From Tropicibacter naphthalenivorans (lineage in GTDB: Bacteria > Pseudomonadota > Alphaproteobacteria > Rhodobacterales > Rhodobacteraceae), in NCBI RefSeq assembly GCF_900176475.1, contig NZ_FWXX01000004.1, positions 1-64,000 of the forward strand: 64,000 bases of DNA, read 5' to 3'. The notes below the pieces were generated by a model. That model worked only from the letters and a program-made list of their open reading frames with translations. It did not search any database and was not told the origin of the DNA. Position 1 is the stretch's first letter, and each line of letters begins with the position of its first letter. This document shows, in pieces, positions 44,966 to 54,922 of the stretch. A program made the translations under genes and the position numbers.

Positions 44966-46257
44966 TTACGCGCTGGCGCGCTGCTCGGTCGCCGCGCCTG
45001 CGGATTCGGTGCGGAACTCGGCGATGCGCTGGTTGATCTGCGCCACCGTGCCTTCGAACGCGCGGACCTGGTTGCTGGCCTGCCCCACCGCCGCCGCGTT
45101 GGCCTGGTTCGACTGATCCAACTGGCGCTGGTTCGCGGCCACCTGCCGGATGCTGTCGTTTTGCTCCTGCGTTGCGGCGTCGATGCGGGCAAAGCTTGCG
45201 GCCACATTGGCGATTTCCGAAACCAGTTCGGCCAAGCGGGCCTCCATGTGCTCGGACCGGTCGTTGATGCCGTTCACCCGATCGAGGATGTCCTTGACCA
45301 CGGCGGCGATTTAGGCGGCGGACTTGGCGCTTTGATCCGCCAGCGAGCGGACCTCGGTCGCCACCACCGAAAAGCCGCGGCCATGTTCGCCCGCGCGGGC
45401 CGCCTCGACCGAGGCGTTCAGCGCCAGCAGCTTGGTTTGCAGGGCGATCTGGTCGTCCATGTCCACAAAGCGGCGGATCTCCTCGGTGCTGGTGACCACC
45501 TCGCTGATCGAGCGCCGGGTCTGCACCACCTCGTCCTGCGCGGCGCGCGCCCGCAAACGGCAGTCTGCGCCTGTTCGGCAGCGCCACGCGCGTCGGTGGC
45601 GGTGGCCTTCACGCGCTCTTCGAGCTCGGTCAGGGCGGCGCTGTTTTCCTCGAGCGAAGCAGCCTGCGACTCGGCTGCAAGGGCGAGGGAATCAAACGTG
45701 CCGCTCAGCTCGGTCGAGGAAAAGCTCAGCGCCTGCGTGTCTTCGCCGATGTGGGCAAACAGCCGATCCAGCAACGCCTTGCGGTCGGCGGTGGCCTTGG
45801 CCTCCATCTGGTCGAAGTAGTACTGCATGGCGAGGACCGAGTCGCCCGTGGTGCCCAGCTGGATAGCCTTGGTCGCCAGGGTCAGATCATAGGGCGGCGG
45901 GCGCAGGCGGCCCTTGGCGTCAGGCTTGTGGCGCATGGCCAGCGCGGTGATCCCGGCCTGATAGTTGGCGTAGCCGGACATATAGGCCTGCCATTCGATA
46001 CCGGTGGCGGCGATGCCCTGAATCAGCTCGGCCTCAAGCTCGGCGTAGCCGGTGTCGAAGTCGCCGGACAGGATATACTTGCCCTTTTGACGCTCTCCCT
46101 CGACCACTTCGGCAGGAAGATCGGCAGGGTCCATCCCGATGGCATCGCCGTAAACGCTGCGCAACATCGGCTCAAAGCCGTCATTGACCCATTCAAAGAC
46201 CTCGGCCCCGACAGCCTGAAGTTCCGGTATCCAGCATCTCCGAAACGACTCGTGCAT
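44966..46257 (-). pseudogene. Methyl-accepting chemotaxis protein, disrupted by frameshift and nonsense codon
   Basis: Start ATG at 46257 with AGGAGG upstream. N-terminal sensor (about 190 aa) has a protoglobin-like look (SGDFDTGYAELEAELIQGI, YMSGYANYQ) but no clear proximal His. The signalling domain breaks at about 45556: after AEQAQTAV the frame shifts and the true sequence continues [19 protein letters not shown]. It reaches [30 protein letters not shown] and meets TAA (about 45311-45313) where Glu is expected. The same frame then resumes IAAVVKDILDRVNG to 44966. Two lesions make loss of function likely. Confidence 0.88.
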
Positions 46258-46328
46258 CGCAGTCCTCCTAGCAATCGCCAAGACGCTAGGAGAAATCCGC
46301 AAACATCATCTTACAATGACGTCTAAAA

Positions 46329-47774
46329 TCACTCGGGGTCGGTCGAGTAAATCAGCCGCTCGTCGCAGGGCGCCACGCGCAGAATGTTGGTGGTGCCCGG
46401 CTGGTTGAACGGCACACCGGCGGTCACGACGATCTGGTCGTTTTCATCGGCATAGCCGTTGGCACGGGCGGCGCGGGCGGCGTTCACAACCGCTTGTTTG
46501 AACCGTTCCAACTCGCCGGTCATGACGCTTTGGGTGCCCCAGGTCAGGGCATGACGGCGCGCGGTCCCCCGGCAGGACGTCATGGCGATGATCGGCACAC
46601 GCGGGCGTTCGCGCGCGACCAAAGCCGCCGTGGTGCCCGAAGAGGTAAAGCAGCAGATCGACTTGATGTTGGTCGTCTCGGCGATCTCGCGCGCGGCGGC
46701 GACGATGCCATCGGCGACAGAGTTGCGCTGCGCGGTGCGGGACGCCTCGATGATCTCGACGTAGGTGCTGTCGGATTCGACCTCGATGGCGACGTTGTTC
46801 ATGGTGGTGACCGCCTCGATCGGATAGTCGCCTGCCGCCGACTCCGCAGACAGCATGACCGCGTCGGTGCCCTCGTAGATGGCGGTGGCCACGTCCGAGA
46901 CTTCGGCGCGGGTGGGCATGGGCGATTCGATCATCGATTCCAGCATCTGGGTCGCCACGATCACCGGCTTGGCCGCCGCGCGGCACTTGCGTACGAGGCG
47001 TTTCTGGATCGGCGGGACGTTCTGCACGGGCAGTTCGACGCCCAGATCGCCACGCGCCACCATGATGCCGTCGGACACCGCGAGGATGTCGTCAAAGCTT
47101 TTGACCGCAGCGGGCTTTTCGATCTTGGAGAGGATCGAGGCGCGGCCCCCAGCCAGTTCGCGCGCCTCCATCACGTCCTCGGGACGCTGGACAAAGGACA
47201 GCGCCAGCCAGTCGACGCCCAGCGCGCAGACAAATTCCAGATCCTTGCGGTCCTTTTCCGACAAAGCGGCCAGTGGCAGCACCACGTCGGGGACGTTCAC
47301 ACCCTTGCGGTTGGAAATGGTGCCGCCGGTCTCGACGATGCAGTTGGCGAAATCCTCGCCGCATTCCTCGACCCGCAGGGAGATCTTGCCGTCGTTCACC
47401 AAGAGGTGCGAGCCGACTTCCAAAGCGGCGAAAATCTCGGGGTGGGGCAGGTTCACACGCTTGTGGGTGCCGGGGGTCTCGTCCAGATCAAGACGGAAGG
47501 TTTCGCCCCACTCCAGCTCTTCGCTGTCGTTGGCAAAGACGCCGACGCGCAGTTTCGGCCCCTGAAGGTCGGCCAGAATGGCGATCGGGCTGTCGAGGTC
47601 CTTTTCCACCTGGCGGATCATCTTGTGCCGCTCGGCGATTTCCGGGTGCGAGCCGTGGGACATGTTCAGGCGGAACACGTCGGCGCCGGCCTCATGCAGC
47701 TTGCGGATCATCTCGTAGGTGTTCGAGGCCGGGCCCAGCGTGGCCACGATTTTTGTCTTACGGTCGCGTTTCAT
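46329..47774 (-). CDS. pyk: Pyruvate kinase
   Basis: 481 aa from MKRDRKTKIVATLGPAS; GGAGAGAC precedes the ATG, and a start 38 codons earlier is not supported. Motifs: FRLNMSHGSH, LSKIEKPAAVKSFDDILAVSDGIMVARGDLGVEL (active-site Lys and Mg ligands), TQMLESMIESPMPTRAEVSDVATAI, C-terminal domain SGTTAALVARERP. Last step of glycolysis. Possible CceR-type operator upstream. Confidence 0.97.
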   Translation of the reverse strand: MKRDRKTKIVATLGPASNTYEMIRKLHEAGADVFRLNMSHGSHPEIAERHKMIRQVEKDLDSPIAILADLQGPKLRVGVFANDSEELEWGETFRLDLDETPGTHKRVNLPHPEIFAALEVGSHLLVNDGKISLRVEECGEDFANCIVETGGTISNRKGVNVPDVVLPLAALSEKDRKDLEFVCALGVDWLALSFVQRPEDVMEARELAGGRASILSKIEKPAAVKSFDDILAVSDGIMVARGDLGVELPVQNVPPIQKRLVRKCRAAAKPVIVATQMLESMIESPMPTRAEVSDVATAIYEGTDAVMLSAESAAGDYPIEAVTTMNNVAIEVESDSTYVEIIEASRTAQRNSVADGIVAAAREIAETTNIKSICCFTSSGTTAALVARERPRVPIIAMTSCRGTARRHALTWGTQSVMTGELERFKQAVVNAARAARANGYADENDQIVVTAGVPFNQPGTTNILRVAPCDERLIYSTDPE

Positions 47775-47905
47775 AAAGTCTCTCCTGCCTCGTCTGGCTG
47801 GCCAGTTCCTGGCCGGGTCGTTGGCCCGATTTACGGCCATCCGGATGGGCGGTTCCCGATCCGGCAAATCTGATGCGGTGCGGCACACACGTCAAAAGCC
47901 GCATA

Positions 47906-47919
47906 TGTTACCGCTAACG
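47906..47919. promoter_or_regulatory. CceR/PckR-like operator between pyk and hutG-like gene
   Basis: TGTTACCGCTAACG fits TGTTANCGNTAACA at 11 of 12 fixed positions. From memory, LacI-family regulators of central carbon metabolism (CceR, PckR) in alphaproteobacteria bind this type of palindrome and pyk is among their targets. It lies 132 bp before the pyk start codon. Confidence 0.55.
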
Positions 47920-47992
47920 TCATGGGCGTTATGGCGCATTTGCCGCCGCCGCGCAACTTGCTTATGTGTAGAGCAGCACGGATGACGGGACC

Positions 47993-48730
47993 ATGACATA
48001 CACTCCTTACCAAATCGAAGGCGAAAGCCGCAAAAGCCGCTTTTTGATCACCTGCGATCACGCTGCCAACACTGTGCCCCCGGATTTGGGCGGAACGCTA
48101 GGGCTGCCGGATGCGGATATGGCGCGGCATATTGCCTATGACGTGGGCGCGGCGGGGGTGTCGCTCGCGCTTGGCGAAGCGCTGGATGCGCCGGTGATCC
48201 TGTCGAACTTTTCGCGGCTGGTGATCGACCCGAACCGCGGCGAAGACGACCCGACGCTGCTGATGAAACTTTATGATGGCTCGGTCATTCCCGGAAACCG
48301 ACACGCCGACGCGGCAGAACGCGAGCGCAGGCTGACCGCCTACCACCGCCCCTACCATGCGGCGCTGGAACGGCTGGCGACGCGGCGGGACGATACGGTG
48401 ATCGTGTCCATGCACTCGTTCACGCGGCAGCTGCGCGGACGGCCTTCGCGGCCCTGGCACGTTGGGATTTTGCACGCCTATGACGCGCGCCTGTCCGATC
48501 CGCTGATCGCCTTGCTCGAAGCGGAACCGGACCTGACCGTGGGTCGGAATGAACCCTACCCCGGCCACCTGCCCGGCGACGCGGTGGACCGTCACGCGCT
48601 GCGCCATGGCAGACTGAACACGCTGATCGAATTGCGCAACGACCTGATCGAAACGGAAGCCGCCCAAGCGCATTGGGGCGCACGGCTGGCCCCCCTGCTG
48701 ATCAAGGCACTGCAACAGGTGCCGGATTAA
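47993..48730 (+). CDS. N-formylglutamate amidohydrolase family protein
   Basis: 245 aa. Family features: FLITCDHAANTVPPDLG, YDVGAAGVSLALGEALDAPVILSNFSRLVIDPNR, VIVSMHSFTRQLRG, RNEPYPGHLPGDAVDRHA. Hydrolyses N-formyl-L-glutamate in histidine degradation or related amides; no hut genes are nearby, so the true substrate is open. Zinc-dependent by family. A double-hairpin element follows its stop. Confidence 0.88.
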   Translation: MTYTPYQIEGESRKSRFLITCDHAANTVPPDLGGTLGLPDADMARHIAYDVGAAGVSLALGEALDAPVILSNFSRLVIDPNRGEDDPTLLMKLYDGSVIPGNRHADAAERERRLTAYHRPYHAALERLATRRDDTVIVSMHSFTRQLRGRPSRPWHVGILHAYDARLSDPLIALLEAEPDLTVGRNEPYPGHLPGDAVDRHALRHGRLNTLIELRNDLIETEAAQAHWGARLAPLLIKALQQVPD

Positions 48731-48754
48731 GACCCCCTGCCCGGCACGCCCGGG

Positions 48755-48800
48755 CAAAAGTTTTGGAAAACTTTTGCAAATTCCTTACTCAAGGAATTTG
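48755..48800. repeat. Double-hairpin element, copy 2 (48755)
   Basis: Hairpin 1: CAAAAGTTTT / AAAACTTTTG (48755-48764, 48767-48776). Hairpin 2: CAAATTCCTT-ACTC-AAGGAATTTG (48777-48800). Preceded by a G/C hairpin TGCCCGG-CACGC-CCGGGCA (48738-48756). Relative to copy 1, hairpin 1 has C-to-T and G-to-A changes at paired positions, keeping the stem. Confidence 0.92.
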
Positions 48801-48824
48801 CACCGCGACCATAGGAGACACCAC

Positions 48825-49139
48825 ATGGACGACCAGACCCGAATCGAAATCGAGGCCGCCGCCTTTCGCCGCCTGCGCCAGCATCTGATGGAGGACCGCA
48901 AGGACGTGCAGAACATCGACCTGATGAACCTCGCCGGGTTCTGCCGCAACTGCCTGAGCCGCTGGTACCAAGAGGCCGCCGCCGAGCGCGGCATTGAACT
49001 GTCCAAGGACGAAGCCCGCGAGACCTACTACGGGATGCCCTACGACGACTGGAAAACCCAGAACCAGACCGAGGCAGACGCCACCAAACAGGCCGCCTTT
49101 GAAAAGGCGTTCAAGGAAAACGTCACCGACAAAGCCTGA
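48825..49139 (+). CDS. DUF1244-family protein
   Basis: 104 aa from MDDQTRIEIEAAAFRRL; AGGAGACACC precedes the ATG. Features FRRLRQHLMEDRKDVQNIDLMNLAGFCRNCLSRWY and DEARETYYGMPYDDWK define the family, which is conserved in proteobacteria, small, soluble and without known role. The CRNC cysteines could bind metal. Confidence 0.88.
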   Translation: MDDQTRIEIEAAAFRRLRQHLMEDRKDVQNIDLMNLAGFCRNCLSRWYQEAAAERGIELSKDEARETYYGMPYDDWKTQNQTEADATKQAAFEKAFKENVTDKA

Positions 49140-49154
49140 CACCGGCGGGGCGGC

Positions 49155-49562
49155 TCAGCTTGGGCCGCCCTCGCGCGCCTCTTCGACCTGTTGGTGCAGC
49201 CAAAACGCATAACTGACGATCACGTTCTCGGTCAGCTCGCTCAGCTGGTTGGCTTGGCTCACCATTTGCGTTTGCGCCTGCAAGTACATGTTGTTGGTGC
49301 GTTCTGCGACCTTGGGGATCGTGTCCGCCCCCACCACCGTCCAGCAATAGTGCCCCCAGGCGCCCCAGTCGCGCGCCCAACTCTGCTGTAGCTGCGCCAC
49401 CCGCTTCACCGTGGCTGTCGCCAGGTCCAGCCCTTCGACATAGGCGCTGGGTTTTGGGGGTGCTGCGGCCAGGATCGCCGTGTCCTGCGCCACCTGCGCC
49501 AATCGCGTTGCCTGATTGGTCTGAAGGCTCAGCGCCTTTTCCACGGGCCGTGTGATCGACAT
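49155..49562 (-). CDS. Phasin-like protein
   Basis: 135 aa, all-helical, amphipathic, no signal peptide (LQTNQATRLAQVAQDTAIL, NNMYLQAQTQMVSQANQLSELTENVIVSY). It begins 1 nt after the stop of the PHB depolymerase, so the two are cotranscribed; this context and composition suggest a PHB granule-coating phasin. Sequence alone is not diagnostic. Confidence 0.6.
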   Translation of the reverse strand: MSITRPVEKALSLQTNQATRLAQVAQDTAILAAAPPKPSAYVEGLDLATATVKRVAQLQQSWARDWGAWGHYCWTVVGADTIPKVAERTNNMYLQAQTQMVSQANQLSELTENVIVSYAFWLHQQVEEAREGGPS

Positions 49563-49563
49563 G

Positions 49564-50622
49564 TTATCCTCCGGTCAGGCGCGTCAGCATCGCGTAGAGC
49601 GCCTGTATCTGCACCGCGCTGCGGCTGTAGTAATCAGGGTTGTTGGGATCGTCCGAGCAATAGCCCCACCAGTCCCAGCAGCCTTCGGGATTTTGCACCG
49701 CGTTGTCGTCGCCGCCATCCACCTGCGGGAACAGCACGATCAGGTCGTTCGCCTCGGCGATCTCCAGATACCCGGTCGAGGTCACGTAGCGCGTGCCATA
49801 GGGCGGCTGGTTACGAATGTCGGCGCGACCATTGATGAAATCCACGTAGGCGTAGCCCTGCTTGCAGCCGTGCAGCGCGATATGCACCCCCAGCGCCTGC
49901 GCCTCGCCCGAGGCCACGCGCGAGGGGATGTAGGCATAGCCAAACTCCGCCATGCTCGCCTCGCGCAGGGATTTTGGTACGAAATCCTTTTGCTCAAAGC
50001 GGATCAGATCGCCCTTGCGCGCATCCGCAGGCGCGGCGAGCGGGCCGTAGATATGACGCAACAGCTCGTGCGACTGGATGAATTCGCCCTTGTTGATGTA
50101 GGGCGGGCGGTTCGCGTCCAAGGGGTTATCCTCGGGGTTCATGGTGATGATCGAATGGCCCGCCTCGATGTCATCCACAAACATCATGGCGTCCCCCCGC
50201 ACCCCCAGCGCCTCGTAGAACGCATGGGTCGAACGCACGGCAAACTGGTTCACCACCGTGTCACGCGTGCCGGTAAAGATGTACATCCGCTGGCCTGCCA
50301 CATGTGCCAGATCGTCGATGTCCTCGGTCTCTTGCGCCATCCCCAGCAGCTTTTCGGTATCCGGCGCGGTGGCCGGGGTCAGCGGCGTCATGGCGATATA
50401 GAGCGAATTCAGAATACACGAGGTCGGCACCGTCATCGCCGCCCCGCGAAAGGTCTCGGCGGCGCGGTACGGCCCGCCCGCGATCACCCCCGCCCCGACA
50501 AAGCTGGACGAATGCGCGATATGCAGTTGCACCGTCATGAACGCGCCAGAGGACAGGCCAGAGATCGAGTGCTTGCCTTGGGTCTGATAAGAGCCGAGAT
50601 CGGACACCGTGCTGTCGAGCAT
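49564..50622 (-). CDS. phaZ: Polyhydroxybutyrate depolymerase
   Basis: 352 aa, no signal peptide. Lipase box GLSSG (Ser24) in SISGLSSGAFMTVQLHIAHS, oxyanion region GVIAGGPYRAAE, then VHIALHGCKQGYAYVDF and YCSDDPNNPDYYSRSAVQIQAL. The nucleophile near the N-terminus is typical of a PHB depolymerase subgroup (compare the R. rubrum enzyme). Releases 3-hydroxybutyrate from storage granules. Upstream promoter region has a TGC-rich stretch; downstream gene is phasin-like. Confidence 0.8.
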   Translation of the reverse strand: MLDSTVSDLGSYQTQGKHSISGLSSGAFMTVQLHIAHSSSFVGAGVIAGGPYRAAETFRGAAMTVPTSCILNSLYIAMTPLTPATAPDTEKLLGMAQETEDIDDLAHVAGQRMYIFTGTRDTVVNQFAVRSTHAFYEALGVRGDAMMFVDDIEAGHSIITMNPEDNPLDANRPPYINKGEFIQSHELLRHIYGPLAAPADARKGDLIRFEQKDFVPKSLREASMAEFGYAYIPSRVASGEAQALGVHIALHGCKQGYAYVDFINGRADIRNQPPYGTRYVTSTGYLEIAEANDLIVLFPQVDGGDDNAVQNPEGCWDWWGYCSDDPNNPDYYSRSAVQIQALYAMLTRLTGG

Positions 50623-50683
50623 GTCGAACCCCTAAAGGTTGTTTCACACCCAGCTTTTCGCGCGAATGACGCTAGGGCAAGCG

Positions 50684-50710
50684 TGCAATGCTGCACTGCG
50701 GCATAATTGC
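50684..50710. promoter_or_regulatory. TGC-rich stretch upstream of phaZ
   Basis: TGCAATGCTGCACTGCGGCA is part of the only promoter-sized gap before the phaZ-phasin operon. PhaR regulators in relatives bind TGC/GCA-rich sites near phasin genes. Suggestive only; no exact consensus copy. Confidence 0.3.
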
Positions 50711-50746
50711 CAGCCACCCGCGCACAAGCGCCCAAAAATCAGTCGT

Positions 50747-51772
50747 TCAGCGGCGCGCCATGTAGGCCAAGCGCACAAACGCGCGTTCAACCAAGGCCAG
50801 CGCAGGCGCCTTTTGCCCTGCCGAGCGCAGCGTCAGGTCGGTTTCCATCAGCAGCGACAGCGCGTCTTCGAGCCGCGAGACGGTCCACGACTGCGCCTGC
50901 CGCAGCATCCGGTCGCGGCGCGGGCCAAAGATCGGCGGGCGCAGACGCTGGATGCCCTGCGCGGGGCCGCCGTGCGCCGAAGCGATGGCGAACAAGGTGC
51001 GAAAGTGCCGCGCGCCCATGATCAGCAGGGTCACGGGGGCGACGCCCTGCGCCTCGAGCCGGGCCATGACGGGGGCGATGTCTGCGGTGCGCCCCTCGGC
51101 CAGGACGTGGAAAATCTCGTCCATTTCCGCTTCGATCGAGGCGGGCGCGTTGATCTCGACCTCTTCGGGCGACAGCGGTTCGGGGTCGTCCAGTTTATAC
51201 AGCGCGACCTTTTCCAAGGTCTGGCGGAAATCGCCGGGGGTCAGGCCGCGCGCCAGCGCCTCTAGCGCGCCCATGGCGTCGCGGCTGACGTCAGCGATCC
51301 CGGCGCGTTTGAGTTCCGATTCGATCTCGGAGCGCCCCATGGGGTCGTTGAACAGCGCCGCCGCCCCGGCGTTGGGGGCCGCTTCGAACAGCTTGCGCAG
51401 GGAGGATGTCTTTTTCAATGACCCCGCCGTCGCCACCACCTGTGCATCGCCGGGCCGCCAGTCTTTGAGCACTTCGCCAAAGGCCTTGGTCAGCCCGACC
51501 GTCGCCTCTTCGACCAGCACGGCGCGCGGGCCGGGGAAAAAGCCCACCGACTTGACCGCGTCGAACAAAGCCGCCGGGTCGCCGCGCAGATCGCCTCCGG
51601 GAATGCGGGTCAGGCGCATCTCTGCCTCGCCCTCGGGGCCGACGATATTGGCGATCAGTTCCTGCCGCTTGAGGGCCACGCGCATGGTGTCCTCGCCATA
51701 GATCAGCACGCCAGCGACATTGGCATCGGGGCGCGCGAAAAAGGCGTTGGCGTCGCGCGGGCTGAACTTCAT
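50747..51772 (-). CDS. holA: DNA polymerase III subunit delta
   Basis: 341 aa. HolA features: GVLIYGEDTMRVALKRQELIANIVG, RAVLVEEATVGLTKAFGEVLKDW, and a C-terminal helical domain. Part of the clamp loader that opens the sliding clamp. The ATG overlaps the lptE stop by 4 nt. Confidence 0.9.
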   Translation of the reverse strand: MKFSPRDANAFFARPDANVAGVLIYGEDTMRVALKRQELIANIVGPEGEAEMRLTRIPGGDLRGDPAALFDAVKSVGFFPGPRAVLVEEATVGLTKAFGEVLKDWRPGDAQVVATAGSLKKTSSLRKLFEAAPNAGAAALFNDPMGRSEIESELKRAGIADVSRDAMGALEALARGLTPGDFRQTLEKVALYKLDDPEPLSPEEVEINAPASIEAEMDEIFHVLAEGRTADIAPVMARLEAQGVAPVTLLIMGARHFRTLFAIASAHGGPAQGIQRLRPPIFGPRRDRMLRQAQSWTVSRLEDALSLLMETDLTLRSAGQKAPALALVERAFVRLAYMARR

Positions 51773-52251
51773 AGCGTCGACGCGCGCAAGAACAGACGGT
51801 CGATGACCTGATCGGCCAGCATGACCATCAGGCGTTCCTGCGCGTCCCGCTCGGCCGCCAGCGTCGCCACGGTCGAACCGGTGGTGGAATAGCCGGTAAA
51901 GGCGGTGGTGGTGCCTTTGATGGCGCTTTGCCCGGTGGCGAGGTCGACCAGATCAAACGCCGCCGTGCCGTCGATCCGGTAGCGCGTGGTGCTGCCGGTC
52001 GAGGTGGATCCCTGCCCGACCTGCGCGGTCGTCAGCGTCACGTTCAGGCGATAGGCCGGGGACACGCCCCGCCCCATGCGGTCCTCGAACCGGCGGTTGA
52101 ACAGGTAGGCGTCGGGCGTCGCGGCATCGCTCAGGGCAATGCTGCCCTGCAACGCCCGCCCGCCGCCGTTCGGCCCGTAGACCGGGGTAAAGCCGCAGCC
52201 CCCAAGGGCCACGGCACCCAGCAGAAACGCTCTTCGGTCAGACAACCACAT
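51769..52251 (-). CDS. lptE: LptE-like LPS-assembly lipoprotein
   Basis: 160 aa. Lipobox LGGC (Cys19) after the signal ..[52 protein letters not shown] is the LptE-type fold. Plugs LptD at the outer membrane. Short overlap with leuS (14 nt) and holA (4 nt): the conserved leuS-lptE-holA order supports the identification. Confidence 0.9.
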   Translation of the reverse strand: MWLSDRRAFLLGAVALGGCGFTPVYGPNGGGRALQGSIALSDAATPDAYLFNRRFEDRMGRGVSPAYRLNVTLTTAQVGQGSTSTGSTTRYRIDGTAAFDLVDLATGQSAIKGTTTAFTGYSTTGSTVATLAAERDAQERLMVMLADQVIDRLFLRASTL

Positions 52252-54808
52252 TGACGATACGCCCCGGCACCACGATCAGCTTTTTCGGCTGGCCGCCGTC
52301 CAAAGCCTTGACCACAGCTTCGTGCGCCAGAACCAGTTTTTCAACCTCGTACTTGGGCAGATCCTTGGGCACGGTCAGCTCGCCGCGGCGCTTGCCGTTG
52401 ACCTGGATCGGCAGGGTGACGCTGTCTTCGACCAGCATCGCCTCGTCGGCCACGGGCCAGGGCGCGTTGGCGATCAGACCTTCGCCGCCGAGCAGCTGCC
52501 AGAGTTCCTCGGACAGGTGCGGGGTCATGGGCGACATGAGCTGCGCCAAGGTCTTGGCCGCAAAGGTTTTTGCCTCGGTCCCGGCGCGCGATTTGTGCAG
52601 CGCGTTGGTAAAGGCATAGAGCTTGGCAATCGAGGCGTTAAAGCCAAAGGATTCGACACCCATGGTGACGTCGTGGATCGCCTTGTGCGTCTCGCGCAGC
52701 AGGGCGTCGTCCTCTTTGGTGGGGGCCACGTCGCTGGCGGCAATCTCGGACGCGATACGGAACACGCGCGCCAGATGCTTGGAGGCCGCTTCGGCGCCCG
52801 AGGCGGTCCATTCCACGTCCCGCTCGGGGGGCGAGTCGCTGAGGACAAACCAACGCGCGGTATCCGCGCCATAGGTGGCGATGATGTGCATCGGATCCAC
52901 GACGTTGTTTTTGGACTTGGACATCTTGGCCGAGGGCACGATGGTGACCTCTGTGCCGTCCTTCAAAAAGCCCTTGCCGTCGCGCAGTTCGACCTCTTCG
53001 GGGTAGTGATAGACCGGGCGGCCATCGGCGCCGGTGGTCTTGTAGATCGCGTGGGTCACCATGCCTTGGGTGAAGAGCGCGTTGAACGGCTCGGCGCATT
53101 TCTGCGGCAGGTGGCCGGTCTCGATCATGCCACGCGCGAAAAAGCGCGAGTAGAGCAGGTGCAAGATCGCGTGCTCAATCCCGCCGATGTACTGGTCGAC
53201 GTTCATCCAGTAGTCGGCGTCGGCCATATCGGTCGGCGTGCCGGCGCGCGGCGCGGTGAAGCGGGCGAAATACCACGACGAATCGACAAAGGTGTCCATC
53301 GTGTCGGTCTCGCGCTGAGCGGGCTTGCCACAGGACGGGCAGGCGCAATCGCGCCACGTCGGGTGACGGTCCAGCGGGTTGCCGGGGATGCTAAAGTCGA
53401 TCGGCTTGCCCGCCTCATCGTAGGGCAGCTGGATCGGCAGGTTTTCCTTTTTCTCAGGCACCACGCCGCAGGTGTCGCAGTGCACCACCGGGATCGGGCA
53501 ACCCCAGTAGCGCTGGCGGGACAGACCCCAGTCGCGCAGGCGGAACTTGGTCACGCCTTGGCCCACGCCGTTGGCTTCGCAGAAGTCGATGGTGGCGTCG
53601 ATGGCCTCTTCGCCGGTCTGGATTTCCGCGCCCGCGACCAGACGGGTAAAGCGGACCTTCTCGGTTTTCGCAGGCACAAAGGGCTCGGCCTGAATGTCGT
53701 GCTCGCCCTCCACCGGCATAAAGGTGTCGACAATCGGCAGGCCGTATTTGGTGGCAAAGTCGTGGTCGCGTTGGTCGTGGCCGGGGCAGCCAAAGATCGC
53801 GCCCGTGCCGTAATCCATCAAGATGAAGTTCGCCACGTAGACCGGCAATTCCCAAGCGGTGTCAAAGGGATGACGGACGCGCAAGCCGGTGTCAAAGCCC
53901 TTCTTCTCGGCCTTTTCCATCTCTTCTTCGGTGGTGCCCATCTTGCGGCATTCGGCGGCAAAGGCGGCCAGCTCGGCGTTGTCCTTTTCCAGCTGTTTGG
54001 CCAGCGGATGGTCCGGCGAGATGCCGACAAAGCTTGCGCCCATCAGCGTGTCGGGACGGGTGGTGTAGACCTCGATCCGGTCAAAGCCATCAGGGGCGTC
54101 GATGGTGCTGAAGGCAAACTGCAACCCGCGCGAGCGGCCGATCCAGTTGGCCTGCATCGTCTTGACCTTGGCGGGCCAGTTTTCCAGCGTGTCGAGCGCG
54201 TCCAGCAGCTCGCCCGACATGTCGGAGATCTTGAAGAACCACTGCGTGAGTTCCTTGCGCTCGACCGGCGCGCCAGAGCGCCAGCCGCAGCCGTCGATCA
54301 CCTGCTCGTTCGCCAGCACGGTCATGTCGACCGGGTCCCAGTTGACCATGGCGTTCTTGCGGTAGACCAAGCCCTTTTCGAGGAAGTCGAGGAACAGCGC
54401 CTGCTGCTGGCCGTAGTATTCCACGTCGCAGGTGGCGAACATGCGGCTCCAGTCGAGGCCAAAGCCCAGCGGCTTCATCTGGCCGACCATGGTGTCGATG
54501 TTGTTGTAGGTCCAGTCCTTGGGATGACCGCCCGACGCCATGGCGGCGTTTTCCGCAGGCATCCCAAAGGCGTCAAAGCCCATGGGGTGCAGCACGTTAT
54601 GGCCGGTCGCCAGCTTGTAGCGCGCGATCACGTCGCCCATGGTGTAGTTGCGCACGTGGCCAATGTGGATGCGGCCCGACGGATAGGGGAACATTTCCAA
54701 GACGTAATACTTGGGCTTGTCGCCCTCACGCGAGGCTTTGAAGGTCTGGGCGTCTTCCCAGGCGGCTTGCCATTTCGGCTCGATCGAAGCGGGGTCGTAG
54801 CGGGACAT
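52238..54808 (-). CDS. leuS: Leucyl-tRNA synthetase
   Basis: 856 aa. Class I HIGH motif RIHIGH (46-51), CP1 editing domain (near residues 230-420), zinc-like and leucine-specific inserts, and KMSKS (about 628-632, in [13 protein letters not shown]). C-terminal anticodon domain ends [13 protein letters not shown]. Heads the leuS-lptE-holA operon. Confidence 0.98.
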   Translation of the reverse strand: MSRYDPASIEPKWQAAWEDAQTFKASREGDKPKYYVLEMFPYPSGRIHIGHVRNYTMGDVIARYKLATGHNVLHPMGFDAFGMPAENAAMASGGHPKDWTYNNIDTMVGQMKPLGFGLDWSRMFATCDVEYYGQQQALFLDFLEKGLVYRKNAMVNWDPVDMTVLANEQVIDGCGWRSGAPVERKELTQWFFKISDMSGELLDALDTLENWPAKVKTMQANWIGRSRGLQFAFSTIDAPDGFDRIEVYTTRPDTLMGASFVGISPDHPLAKQLEKDNAELAAFAAECRKMGTTEEEMEKAEKKGFDTGLRVRHPFDTAWELPVYVANFILMDYGTGAIFGCPGHDQRDHDFATKYGLPIVDTFMPVEGEHDIQAEPFVPAKTEKVRFTRLVAGAEIQTGEEAIDATIDFCEANGVGQGVTKFRLRDWGLSRQRYWGCPIPVVHCDTCGVVPEKKENLPIQLPYDEAGKPIDFSIPGNPLDRHPTWRDCACPSCGKPAQRETDTMDTFVDSSWYFARFTAPRAGTPTDMADADYWMNVDQYIGGIEHAILHLLYSRFFARGMIETGHLPQKCAEPFNALFTQGMVTHAIYKTTGADGRPVYHYPEEVELRDGKGFLKDGTEVTIVPSAKMSKSKNNVVDPMHIIATYGADTARWFVLSDSPPERDVEWTASGAEAASKHLARVFRIASEIAASDVAPTKEDDALLRETHKAIHDVTMGVESFGFNASIAKLYAFTNALHKSRAGTEAKTFAAKTLAQLMSPMTPHLSEELWQLLGGEGLIANAPWPVADEAMLVEDSVTLPIQVNGKRRGELTVPKDLPKYEVEKLVLAHEAVVKALDGGQPKKLIVVPGRIVNVVV

Positions 54809-54922
54809 CCGAGTGGTTCCTTTGACAAAGGCGGGGGGCCGCGCGGGCGCGGGCCTGCATGTTTGGCAAGCGTGATAGGGCTTGGCGCGGCAATCGTCCA
54901 GCCTGATGGCTGGCCTCTTGAT

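Noticed and set aside
48738-48756. TGCCCGG..CCGGGCA hairpin as a terminator
   Set aside because: No T-run of its own and it merges into the double-hairpin element; listed with that element instead.
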